Source of the DNA: Winogradskyella sp.
GTDB lineage: Bacteria > Bacteroidota > Bacteroidia > Flavobacteriales > Flavobacteriaceae
Direction of reading: 5' to 3'
Assembly (NCBI RefSeq): GCF_003712105.1
Contig: NZ_RHLG01000001.1
Span: 434,001-498,000 of the forward strand
Length of the DNA stretch: 64,000 bases
Positions 24,733 through 33,479 of this stretch are shown piece after piece. Made by a program: the position numbers and the translations under genes. Under the pieces are notes generated by a model. It was not told where the DNA came from and did no database searches. It saw only the letters and a list, made by a program, of their open reading frames with translations. The first letter of the stretch is position 1. Each line of letters opens with the position of its first letter.

Positions 24733-27579
24733 TTATTTTATCTCTAAAACGTTGCTCTCGCCATCTATTTGTAGCGTATATTTCCCTTTAGGCAAATAGT
24801 ATTTACCGTTATTCGCTTTATTAATATCGATGCTCGTGTTTTCTTTCATTAAAACTTTTCTACCTTTTTCGGTAAGCGTTAAATCATACTCTAAATAATT
24901 AAATCCTCTGTCAATATCTGCTGAAATTTGATTCAATTCTTTTCCACCTTCAGAAAGTATTTTTAATGTCTTTTTACCTGCTGAATTGCTATAAAACGAA
25001 ACAGTAGTTGATGGCTCAAAAGCGTCAAACCATTTACTCCATGAACTTCCCCAACGACTCGAATGTCTTACTGGTTTTATATCGAAAAATGTAATTGGCT
25101 TATTTTTAAATTTAGGATTCAATAATTGTAATGCAGAAATATCTGCTTGATAAATACTTCGGCCGTGTGTTCCAAGCAATACGTGTTTTGCTTCAGGCTG
25201 AATAACGATATCATGCACAGCTACATTTGGTAAGCCGTGAGTAAATACTTCCCAAGATGCTCCCATATCAAATGATACATAAGCGCCATTATCTGTGCCT
25301 AAATACAGAATGTTTTCGTTTTCAGTATCTTCTTTAATTACATTTACTGGTGAGGCTGGAATATTACTACTAATATTTTTCCATGTTTGTCCATAATTGT
25401 CACTCATATATACATAAACCGAAAAGTCATCCCAACGATACCCATTTAAAGTTACATACACACGTTCTTTTTTATGCTGAGACGCCACAACACGACTTAC
25501 CCATAAGTCCTTTGGTAATCCTGTTAAGTTATTCCAATTGCCGCCACCATTCTGCGTATACTGTACCAAACCATCATCACTTCCTGTATATATCAATCCA
25601 AATTTAAAAGGACTTTCACTTATTGAGGTTATAGTTCCGTAAGCTACATTTCCTTTTTTACCACCTTTAGTGAGATCACCACTTATAGCTTCCCAGTCGT
25701 CACCTTGATTCATGGAACGCATTAATTTATTACCTCCTAAATACAAGATATCTTGGTTATGCGGTGATAATAAAATTGGTGTTTGCCAATTAAAGCGATA
25801 CGGGTTTTCTCCCAAGGTATGTTTGGGCTGAATGTATTTTTGGTTTCTAGAGTCTAAATCTAATCTGAAATAATTCCCGAATTGATAACCAGTATAAACA
25901 ATGTTCGAGTTTCTACTATCAATCTGAATTTGCATACCATCGCCGCCCATTATAGATTTCCAAGGGTATTGTCCTTGTTGATGCCATGCTTTATTTTCTC
26001 TTGAGTTGTTTGCACCTTTCCAAACACCATTATCTTGTAATCCACCATACACATTATATGGTTTTTCGTTATCTATATTAATGGCATAAAACTGTCCTAC
26101 AGAAGGCGAATTGTTTTTTATCCAGTTCGCTCCATCATCATAAGTGATGTTAACTCCACCATCATTTCCATCAATAAGGTGATTAGGATTTTTAGGGTTA
26201 ATCCATAACGCATGATGATCTGCATGAACGTTTTCCGCACTTATCGACGTCCAGTTTTTACCACCATCTTTAGACTTTATAATTGGCACACCATAGATAT
26301 AAATATCGTCTTCATTTGTGGGTGACACATGAATGTGCCCAAAATAGTAGCCATAACTAAAGTACACGCCATCTAAATAATCGTCGTGAGTTTTCTTCCA
26401 CGTTTTACCGCCATCTGTACTCTTATAAACCTCAGCACCGATAACAGGTGTATCGAACAATAATGAATTTGCATCTTCAAGATATTTAGCCAAATCTATT
26501 GGTTTAACGTTTCCAGAACGCACCATTTGCTTTACATTCTCAGCTCTATATTTCTCTTGAAAACCATTCGTCTTTAAAAAGGTATTTAGTTTTTTGTCTT
26601 CTAATGCTAAAAACTCTGAAGTCGACATGGATTTAAAATCCTCTTTTGTCAAACTTTTTTCGGTTGCTGAGCTTGTCGAAGCATCGTCTGGTCTTCTAAA
26701 TTGGCTGTCATGTACAGCATAAACCACATTATCATTAAACACAGCCACACCAATACGACCTACACCTTCACCTGTTGGGAAACCGCTAGCTTCAGTTGAG
26801 ATTCTAGTCCATGTTTCACCAGCATCAGTACTTTTATATATAGCCGAATTCGTTCCATTTCCAGTAAAATTCCATGCCTTTCGATCTTTGGTCCAAGACG
26901 ACGCATACATAACATTGTAATTTTTTGGACTATGCTGTAAATCAATGATACCACTCATATCATCCACAAATAAGGTTTGCTTCCAGGTCTTTCCGCCATC
27001 AGTAGTTTTATAGATACCGCGTTCACTATTTGAAGAATACAAATGTCCCGTAACACCAACAGTAACGACATCTGGATTATCTGGGTGAATTAAAATTGGT
27101 GCAAAATGATGCGCATCCATCAACCCAACATTAGTCCATGTTTTGCCATTGTCTGTAGATTTCAAAATTCCAATCCCTGCATATGACGAACGAGACGAAT
27201 TATTCTCACCTGTACCTACGTATATAGTACGTGTTGGCCAATGTACCGCAATGTCACCTACGTTTTGAGTGTCAGAACTATCTAAAACAGGTGTAAACGT
27301 AGTCCCATTATTAGTAGTGTGCCACACACCGCCAGATGCATAACCGACATAAAATTCTGAAGGCTGATCTGGGTTCACATCCAAATCAACGACACGACCA
27401 CTCATAATTGTTGGTCCTATATTTTTGAATGGTACATTTTTTACAATTGAGCTTTCTGCCATACTACGTTTTTGCTCTAAAGCTTGTTTAACTGTTTCTG
27501 CAGATGTGGCTGGTTGTTGAGCAAAGGTGACTAGAGAAAAGGCGCCGAATAAAACGGATAGAATTTTAAGATATCGCAT
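24733..27579 (-). CDS. Large Asp-box (BNR/VPS10-type) beta-propeller protein
   Basis: A 948-aa exported protein (signal peptide to about Ala20). It carries many Asp-boxes of the form S/T-x-D-x-G-x-T-W (S-T-D-N-G-K-T-W, T-T-D-G-G-K-T-W, S-T-D-A-G-E-T-W, S-T-D-G-G-K-T-W), giving a sortilin/xyloglucanase-like double propeller. The C-terminal 120 or so residues are a separate beta domain. Databases often call such proteins glycosyl hydrolases, but no catalytic residues can be assigned here and activity is doubtful. An inserted helical region (about 310-390) between blades contains the segment encoded by the repeat at 26661-26683. Probably surface or periplasmic. Confidence 0.85.
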   Translation of the reverse strand: MRYLKILSVLFGAFSLVTFAQQPATSAETVKQALEQKRSMAESSIVKNVPFKNIGPTIMSGRVVDLDVNPDQPSEFYVGYASGGVWHTTNNGTTFTPVLDSSDTQNVGDIAVHWPTRTIYVGTGENNSSRSSYAGIGILKSTDNGKTWTNVGLMDAHHFAPILIHPDNPDVVTVGVTGHLYSSNSERGIYKTTDGGKTWKQTLFVDDMSGIIDLQHSPKNYNVMYASSWTKDRKAWNFTGNGTNSAIYKSTDAGETWTRISTEASGFPTGEGVGRIGVAVFNDNVVYAVHDSQFRRPDDASTSSATEKSLTKEDFKSMSTSEFLALEDKKLNTFLKTNGFQEKYRAENVKQMVRSGNVKPIDLAKYLEDANSLLFDTPVIGAEVYKSTDGGKTWKKTHDDYLDGVYFSYGYYFGHIHVSPTNEDDIYIYGVPIIKSKDGGKNWTSISAENVHADHHALWINPKNPNHLIDGNDGGVNITYDDGANWIKNNSPSVGQFYAINIDNEKPYNVYGGLQDNGVWKGANNSRENKAWHQQGQYPWKSIMGGDGMQIQIDSRNSNIVYTGYQFGNYFRLDLDSRNQKYIQPKHTLGENPYRFNWQTPILLSPHNQDILYLGGNKLMRSMNQGDDWEAISGDLTKGGKKGNVAYGTITSISESPFKFGLIYTGSDDGLVQYTQNGGGNWNNLTGLPKDLWVSRVVASQHKKERVYVTLNGYRWDDFSVYVYMSDNYGQTWKNISSNIPASPVNVIKEDTENENILYLGTDNGAYVSFDMGASWEVFTHGLPNVAVHDIVIQPEAKHVLLGTHGRSIYQADISALQLLNPKFKNKPITFFDIKPVRHSSRWGSSWSKWFDAFEPSTTVSFYSNSAGKKTLKILSEGGKELNQISADIDRGFNYLEYDLTLTEKGRKVLMKENTSIDINKANNGKYYLPKGKYTLQIDGESNVLEIK
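26661..26683. repeat. Dispersed 23-bp repeat, copy 2 (inside Asp-box gene)
   Basis: Minus-strand core CTTCGACAAGCTCAGCAAC, 21 of 23 positions identical to 15427-15449. It is read in frame as A-S-T-S-S-A-T in the inserted region of the propeller protein. Confidence 0.8.
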
Positions 27580-27687
27580 GTGTGGTTAGTTTTAAGGAAA
27601 TGAAATTAATCATAATCAATAGGCACTCAAAATTTGATAACAAAGTTTAACAGATTCTCGTACCTTTAGGCTTCAAAAATTAGTGAG

Positions 27688-27707
27688 ATTTCCACTTTCG
27701 TGGAAAT
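27688..27707. repeat. Perfect hairpin before pepP
   Basis: Arms 27688-27695 and 27700-27707 (8 bp, TTTC loop), 15 bases before the ATG. The arrangement GATTTCCAC-TTTC-GTGGAAAT resembles the widespread bacterial interspersed palindrome of the GATTCCTGC-TTTC-GCAGGAAT type. It may be a diverged copy or a 5' UTR structure. Confidence 0.5.
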
Positions 27708-27722
27708 GAAAATAAATTTTCA

Positions 27723-29015
27723 ATGAAATACGATTTAATAGACCGCAACCTTTTTATAAAAAACCGTAACAACTTCATGGCACAAATGAAGCCTAATAGT
27801 TTGGCGGTATTTAACTCTAACGATATCTATCCGGTTAGTGCAGATAGTACCTTGCCATTTGCCCAGCATAGAGATATCTTTTATTTAAGCGGTGTAGATC
27901 AAGAGGAAAGTATTTTAGTGGTATTTCCGGATTGCCCTAAAGAAAAGCATCGTGAACTATTATTTTTAAGAGAAACTAACGAGCATATTGCGGTTTGGGA
28001 AGGCGAAAAACTAACCAAGGAAAAAGCATATGAAACCTCTGGTATAAAAACCGTGTATTGGCTTCAGGATATGGAGAAGGTCATGTTTGAGCTGATGACC
28101 CAATGCGATACGGTTTATATTAATACTAACGAACATTACCGTGCTAATGTTGAAACTGAAACTCGTGAAGACCGCTATAGCAAATGGTTAAAAGGAAAAT
28201 ACCCAGCACATAATGTTGCTAAAAGCAATCCTATTTTGCAACGCTTGCGCTCAGTAAAAGACCCTATAGAATTGGCCTTAATGCAAAAGGCTTGTAATAT
28301 TACAGAAAAAGGCTTTAGACGTGTGCTCAACTTTGTAGAACCTGATGTTTGGGAATACAATATTGAAGCCGAATACATGCACGAGTTTTTAAATAATCGT
28401 TCTAAAGGCTTTGCATATACACCAATTGTAGCTTCTGGTAATAATGCCAATGTGCTTCATTATATCGAAAATAATCAACAATGTAAAGCTGGTGACCTTA
28501 TACTTATGGATGTTGGTGCCGAATACGCCAATTACTCTAGTGATATGACACGTACCATTCCCGTTTCAGGGAAGTTTACCGACAGACAAAAAGCAGTGTA
28601 TAATGCTGTAAATCGTGTTAAAGATGAAGCGACTAAAATGCTTGTGCCTGGAACCATTTGGGCAGATTACCATGTTGAAGTCGGAAAAATCATGACATCA
28701 GAACTACTAGGTTTAGGTCTACTCGATAAAGCCGATTTACAAAACGAAAACCCAGATTGGCCAGCTTATAAAACATACTTTATGCATGGTACGAGTCATC
28801 ATATAGGATTGGACACACACGATTACGGTTTGCTACATGAACCAATGCAAGCCAATATGGTGTTTACTGTTGAACCTGGTATCTATATCCCGGATGAAGG
28901 TTTTGGAATTAGACTCGAAGATGACGTGGTTATCCAAGAGACTGGTGAGCCATTTAACTTAATGCGAAATATCCCAATTGAAGCTGAAGAGATTGAAGAT
29001 ATTATGAACTCCTAA
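27723..29015 (+). CDS. pepP: Xaa-Pro aminopeptidase (aminopeptidase P)
   Basis: A 430-aa cytoplasmic M24B peptidase that removes N-terminal residues next to proline. N-terminal creatinase-like domain at about 1-165 and pita-bread catalytic domain at about 175-430. Metal ligands are visible: L-M-D-V-G-A-E-Y and S-S-D-M-T-R-T (two Asp), the H in G-T-S-H-H-I-G-L-D, E in V-E-P-G-I-Y and E in R-L-E-D-D. The stop overlaps the next start by one base (TAATG), so translation is coupled to the DUF2188 gene. Confidence 0.95.
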   Translation: MKYDLIDRNLFIKNRNNFMAQMKPNSLAVFNSNDIYPVSADSTLPFAQHRDIFYLSGVDQEESILVVFPDCPKEKHRELLFLRETNEHIAVWEGEKLTKEKAYETSGIKTVYWLQDMEKVMFELMTQCDTVYINTNEHYRANVETETREDRYSKWLKGKYPAHNVAKSNPILQRLRSVKDPIELALMQKACNITEKGFRRVLNFVEPDVWEYNIEAEYMHEFLNNRSKGFAYTPIVASGNNANVLHYIENNQQCKAGDLILMDVGAEYANYSSDMTRTIPVSGKFTDRQKAVYNAVNRVKDEATKMLVPGTIWADYHVEVGKIMTSELLGLGLLDKADLQNENPDWPAYKTYFMHGTSHHIGLDTHDYGLLHEPMQANMVFTVEPGIYIPDEGFGIRLEDDVVIQETGEPFNLMRNIPIEAEEIEDIMNS

Positions 29016-29326
29016 TGGCTACCGAAAACAAAACATCTTGGGCAAAGGCGCTTCTTGAAATTTTTCAAGTGATTTTAAAAGCCTTTAGTAAATCTAATAC
29101 CAAACGTACTTGGCATCAGCATGTAGTTCCGTACGAAGATGGTTGGGCTGTTCGCCGCGAAGGCAATAAGCGTATTACTTCTAAGCATCGTAAGCAAAGT
29201 ACCGCCATAAACAAAGCCAAGAGTATTGCAAAACGCATACTTCGGCGACGCTCAGTAACCAAGGTCGATGTTATTATCCATAGAGAAAGTGGTGGTATTA
29301 GAGACCGTATAAGTTTTAAGGACTAG
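29015..29326 (+). CDS. DUF2188 domain protein
   Basis: A 103-aa very basic protein. The DUF2188 core (H-V-V-P-Y-E-D-G-W-A-V-R-R-E-G-N-K-R) is at about 37-55 and is followed by a helix rich in Lys/Arg with A-x-x-x-A-K spacing. In DUF2188 proteins the core resembles a short beta hairpin that reads sequence-independent cues; the function is unknown. It overlaps the pepP stop by one base, so the two are expressed together. No signal peptide. Confidence 0.8.
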   Translation: MATENKTSWAKALLEIFQVILKAFSKSNTKRTWHQHVVPYEDGWAVRREGNKRITSKHRKQSTAINKAKSIAKRILRRRSVTKVDVIIHRESGGIRDRISFKD

Positions 29327-29406
29327 GCTTGCATTTGTAAGAAATTATTTATAATTTCAATACAGCTATTTAATTCACAGAGACTTACAAATTAATAATT
29401 GTTGGT

Positions 29407-29451
29407 ACACTATAAAATATACCCAGTATTGGGTATACGTTGCCATAGTGT
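29407..29451 (+). other. Two-tier inverted repeat in leader of unknown gene
   Basis: The outer stem ACACTAT (29407-29413) pairs with 29445-29451. The inner perfect 8-bp stem is TATACCCA (29418-29425) with 29430-29437 and a 4-base loop. It lies 38 bases before the ATG at 29490 and has no T-run, so it is not a standard terminator. Confidence 0.6.
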
Positions 29452-29489
29452 GTGCTATTACTTTTAACCCTAACCAAAAACCAACAATT

Positions 29490-31352
29490 ATGAAACGTTT
29501 TACCCTAGCTATTTGTTTAGCATTTGCATTATTTACTAATACTACTTTTTCTCAAAATTTAGATTGTTTAAAACTGCTTGAAAACTTAAAAAAAGAAATT
29601 AATGAAGCAAGGCCGATTGTGAATGAAAAAGAAGAGGAGTTTAAGAGTTTAAAAGATCAGTTGACCGTATCTGAAATCAAGGATAGTGATGTCGAAAAAC
29701 TCAAGGAAATACAAAAAAGTATTGGCGATTTAAAAAAGGATATTAATAAGAAAATTAACGATTTTAAGAGCCTAAAAGACGTTTGTAGTTCTAATAATGC
29801 AATCAGTGAAGATGAAGCAAATAAGTTGATGGAGGATTTAGATTTAACACCCTTCAGTGAAGATAAGTCTAAAGAAGTACCTACTGAAAATCAGACTTAT
29901 ATATATTTTAATAAAAATCAAATTATTAAAGAAGATGTAATAAAAAATGATGGTGTCGAGGGTAAGATATTAAATGATATCATTAGTCAAACTAACCAGG
30001 AAACTTATTTGGGTGATGTTACCATACCAAAAGATGGTGAAGAGTTTTATTTCTATAAATTTATTACAAGAGGAGAAAAGAAAGAGGTTAAAGAAGAAGA
30101 AGAAGAAAACAAACAGGAAATAAAGGAGAAAATCAAAAAAGGAGATACTCCTGACTTACAAGAATCACTGAAGCAATCTGAAGCTATTTTGAAGGAAATT
30201 GAAAAAGATGCAAGTGCTGAATTTCAAAGAACAGAAAAAAAGTATAAATTCAAGGGTATAGACATCCAGATTAAAGATGGAAATTTCTTTGATATCAGAT
30301 TGACTGTTGAGTTTAAAGGACAACCCTATTTATTTGAAAATCAAAAATCAGTGAGTTTTTTCAGATTTAACAGAATGGCTAGAGATAATTACTTATCATA
30401 TGCCAATAAACAACCTTTTAGCATAGAAGATGATATCTCCGAAATTGAAAACTATCGTATTAGATTAAGTGATGTTCTGTACTATGAATATAAAGTCGGT
30501 AATAATTATATCCCTAACGATTTAGTATTAGAATTACCTCAAAAAGATACTGAAGGAAAACAAACCAATCTTGAAGGGCCAGCTACGTTTCAAATAAAAG
30601 AAGACACTTATCTAGATAAAATAATTGAATTAAGGGCTTACACTGATTTTTTTGCAATATTTGGTGAAGCTAACAACGGATTATTACAAGTTGAGGGTAG
30701 TGCAAAATTGTACTTATTTCCTTACGCGAGACCTTTCTTCAGAACCACAGGACAATATGAATTTCTAAAATCACTTACTCCATATGTTAATTATGCACGC
30801 TTCGAAGATGATAATAGATTAGTACAAGCAACACCTGACACTAACATGCCTACAATGGGAATTTTTGACCAACCTCTCGATATTATTGAGAAACGCTTTT
30901 TAACAATGGGAGTCAATTTAAATGTCTTTGAAATTTATAATAAAAAATACCCTGTTAAAGGTTCTCTTTTTGCATCTGCAGACTATAATATTACAGAAGC
31001 ACAATTCGGTATGGCAGATCCTGAAAATATCAGATCATTTGGTTATGGCTTTGGTATTAACATTGCTTCTAAACGATTTAATAATTTTGGATTTAATTAT
31101 AATATGGAGTTTAAATGGTTTGATTTAGAGAGTTTTAATTCTACGGAGAGTTTTAATACTGAGCTAATAGTACCAGTATTTAAGAATGAAGCAGAAGTCT
31201 ACTATCATCCAACAGATAATCCAAATCAAGCTATTTTTATAAGATTGCGAACATTTAATTATAAAGGAGATACTAGTAATGAAGCATTTTATCAATTTCA
31301 GTTTGGCTATAAGTTCTCCCTAGGTTCGAGGTCTGTTAAAAAAAGTATTTAA
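29490..31352 (+). CDS. Exported coiled-coil and beta-rich protein, unknown
   Basis: A 620-aa exported protein (signal peptide to about Ser-Gln 21). Residues of about 25-90 and 195-245 are charged heptad-like helices, the second with a poly-Glu stretch from GAA codons. Between and after them is beta-rich sequence. The last 200 or so residues have alternating aromatic strands consistent with an outer-membrane barrel, although they end in Lys-Lys-Ser-Ile rather than Phe. I do not recognise a family. The frame is open to a GTG at 29448, but the ATG at 29490 with its signal peptide is clearly the start. It precedes two other unassigned genes on the same strand. Confidence 0.65.
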   Translation: MKRFTLAICLAFALFTNTTFSQNLDCLKLLENLKKEINEARPIVNEKEEEFKSLKDQLTVSEIKDSDVEKLKEIQKSIGDLKKDINKKINDFKSLKDVCSSNNAISEDEANKLMEDLDLTPFSEDKSKEVPTENQTYIYFNKNQIIKEDVIKNDGVEGKILNDIISQTNQETYLGDVTIPKDGEEFYFYKFITRGEKKEVKEEEEENKQEIKEKIKKGDTPDLQESLKQSEAILKEIEKDASAEFQRTEKKYKFKGIDIQIKDGNFFDIRLTVEFKGQPYLFENQKSVSFFRFNRMARDNYLSYANKQPFSIEDDISEIENYRIRLSDVLYYEYKVGNNYIPNDLVLELPQKDTEGKQTNLEGPATFQIKEDTYLDKIIELRAYTDFFAIFGEANNGLLQVEGSAKLYLFPYARPFFRTTGQYEFLKSLTPYVNYARFEDDNRLVQATPDTNMPTMGIFDQPLDIIEKRFLTMGVNLNVFEIYNKKYPVKGSLFASADYNITEAQFGMADPENIRSFGYGFGINIASKRFNNFGFNYNMEFKWFDLESFNSTESFNTELIVPVFKNEAEVYYHPTDNPNQAIFIRLRTFNYKGDTSNEAFYQFQFGYKFSLGSRSVKKSI

Positions 31353-31389
31353 TCTTTAAATCAAATAGAAAAATTGAACCCAATTAATC

Positions 31390-32100
31390 ATGATACAACA
31401 AGATTTACAACACTCCGACTATCGCATTCGTAAACTCATCGGCACATTGGGTTTACTCTTACCTCTAACCTTACCTTTAGCCAAAGGTGAGGTTTTGGCG
31501 TCTATAAGCCATTACTATTACAGCACACTTTCGTCGCTGATATTTATAATTGTATTAGCAGCGTTTGGATTGTTTTTACTGTCTTACAAAGGCTATAAAA
31601 TTGATAAAACCACCGAAACCATTAGTGATGATTTATTAACCAATATTGGTGGCTTAGCAGCATTAATTGTAGTCTTTATACCAACCATATGCTGTGATAG
31701 TTCTAGTGACAGTATCCAAACGTTATGTAAAGATGGTCCGCTACCACTTTTTGGGCATAAAAACGAAACTCTCAACTTAGTACATTTGGTAGCCGCAGGC
31801 ATTTTTATTTTGTGTATGGGTTGGATGTCGCGGTATAAGTTTACACGTGGCTCAGATGATGGTAATCATGGTTTGTACAAATGGTGTGGCAATCTCGTTT
31901 TTATTTCTGTTGGGTTAATTATTGTGTTTATTATCCTAGAGAAATTAGAGGTCAACTTTCCATTAAAAGATTACTACGTTTTTATTTTTGAAACCACAGC
32001 CGTTATCCCATTTGGGATCTCATGGCTCATAAAAGGTAGAGCCATTGATGATGTTAAGATGATGAGTAGACGTATGTTTGGTATTGGTAATGACAATTAA
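31390..32100 (+). CDS. Polytopic membrane protein, unknown
   Basis: A 236-aa inner-membrane protein with about six helices (near 17-33, 47-65, 88-104, 130-146, 168-186 and 200-216). A Cys-Cys-Asp-Ser-Ser-Ser loop after the third helix could be redox-active or metal-binding. I cannot assign a family; it has a loose resemblance to small DUF998-like proteins. Its last 11 bases overlap the next gene, indicating an operon with the pentapeptide-repeat protein. Confidence 0.65.
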   Translation: MIQQDLQHSDYRIRKLIGTLGLLLPLTLPLAKGEVLASISHYYYSTLSSLIFIIVLAAFGLFLLSYKGYKIDKTTETISDDLLTNIGGLAALIVVFIPTICCDSSSDSIQTLCKDGPLPLFGHKNETLNLVHLVAAGIFILCMGWMSRYKFTRGSDDGNHGLYKWCGNLVFISVGLIIVFIILEKLEVNFPLKDYYVFIFETTAVIPFGISWLIKGRAIDDVKMMSRRMFGIGNDN

Positions 32101-33379
32101 AAGTTATGAGTTTGTGAAAAGACCACTTAAAATTGACCATAGGTTTGAGTCAAAAGATGATTTTGGAAATTATTTATCAAATCAATATGACAAAGGAGAA
32201 TTTTCCGGAACGAATGTAGTTGAACTAAATAATATTTCATTTGACTTTTCAGTTGTAATACCATTTAATTTTGCTGGATATCCTTTTAATTCTAATCTGA
32301 GTAATTTGTTAATGACTGGTGAATACATCATAAATAATTGTGAGTTTTTGTCACCAGTGAAATTGGAAAACTCAAAAAGAGAAATAAATTTTGATGGCCA
32401 ATGTTGGTTTAATGATTCACTTAGAATTCAATCTAGAAAAACAAATCTTACTTTTAAAAATTGTGAAATTAATGACTTAGATGTTTCTGAAAGTATCTTT
32501 GGGGATGAAAATAGTAAGCTTGGAAAACTTAGGGTAAAAAGCTGTGATGTTTACAAGACAAAATTTAAAAATGCTACCTTTCACGGACTCGTAGATTTTT
32601 ATAATACAACCTTCAAGGAAAATGTTATATTCTATAAAACTGACTTCTTAAATATAGTCGTATTATCAGCTACTAGATTTAATCAAAATATATTATTCAC
32701 TTACACTTTGTTAAATGATAAGGTCATAATGCGATCTACTATATTTGACAAAGGCTTTGATTTTTCTCTAGCTGTTCTTAAGGGAGAATTAACAATATTT
32801 GATTTATCTCATTCATATGATAAATACTATTCTGAAAATGGAATTACTAAGGAATTTGAATATGAAAGAGCAGTTTCAAAAAGTGGTGTTATTCCAATCC
32901 AAAATAAACTCGAGACTTATCGACTGTTAAAGCTAGAATTTGAGAAGCAGAAGAATATTCCTGAATATTTAAACTTCAAACTTTTTGAAAAAAAAACTTA
33001 TAAACAAATATTGGCTAATAAGGAATGGTCATTCAACAATTGGTTTGATAAAGCCACTCTTTGGTTAAATGGTATATCAAATAATCATGGTAACTCTTAT
33101 TTCAGAGCATTTCTTTTTATCATTATTGTTGGGTGGTTCTTTTTTTATCTATCATTCATTAGTACAGAAAACTACGAATTCACACTTAATATTTCTCTAT
33201 GGGAGTTTAATAAAGGCTTAAGTTCATTCGTGCAATTTTTAATTCCAACACATAAATTTAATTATTTAGGAGAGGAAATAAATCTAACTCCATGCTATTA
33301 CGTATTCGATTTTTTGGGTAGAATTTTTGTTGGTTATGGAATTTATCAATTCATTCAAGCATTTAGGAAATTTAAATAA
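32090..33379 (+). CDS. Pentapeptide-repeat-like membrane protein
   Basis: A 429-aa protein with no signal peptide. Residues of about 100-250 show Phe or Leu every five residues in the style of pentapeptide repeats (K-F-K-N-A-T-F, D-F-Y-N-T-T-F, I-F-Y-K-T-D-F), predicting a right-handed beta-helix. A charged helix follows at about 265-310. Two membrane helices lie near 345-365 and 400-420, with a possible re-entrant loop between, as in small ion channels. The C-terminal arrangement (helix, hydrophilic loop, helix) invites comparison with two-TM channels, but no selectivity filter is evident. TTG at 32078 is an alternative start; ATG at 32090 is preferred. Confidence 0.65.
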   Translation: MTIKSYEFVKRPLKIDHRFESKDDFGNYLSNQYDKGEFSGTNVVELNNISFDFSVVIPFNFAGYPFNSNLSNLLMTGEYIINNCEFLSPVKLENSKREINFDGQCWFNDSLRIQSRKTNLTFKNCEINDLDVSESIFGDENSKLGKLRVKSCDVYKTKFKNATFHGLVDFYNTTFKENVIFYKTDFLNIVVLSATRFNQNILFTYTLLNDKVIMRSTIFDKGFDFSLAVLKGELTIFDLSHSYDKYYSENGITKEFEYERAVSKSGVIPIQNKLETYRLLKLEFEKQKNIPEYLNFKLFEKKTYKQILANKEWSFNNWFDKATLWLNGISNNHGNSYFRAFLFIIIVGWFFFYLSFISTENYEFTLNISLWEFNKGLSSFVQFLIPTHKFNYLGEEINLTPCYYVFDFLGRIFVGYGIYQFIQAFRKFK

Positions 33380-33479
33380 CTCTTTTCGCTTTTTCATTTA
33401 CTTAATAATTACTAAAAATTAATCTCTTATAATTAACTATTCTTATTATATTTACACATTCTGTTAATTATATAACATT

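Noticed and set aside
29448-29489. Longer reading frame of the coiled-coil protein from GTG
   Set aside because: It adds residues in front of a clean signal peptide and runs through the hairpin region.
30091-30108. GAA triplet run as a possible phase-variable repeat
   Set aside because: It is in frame, codes for Glu, and a change in copy number would not shift the frame; it is simple acidic low-complexity sequence.
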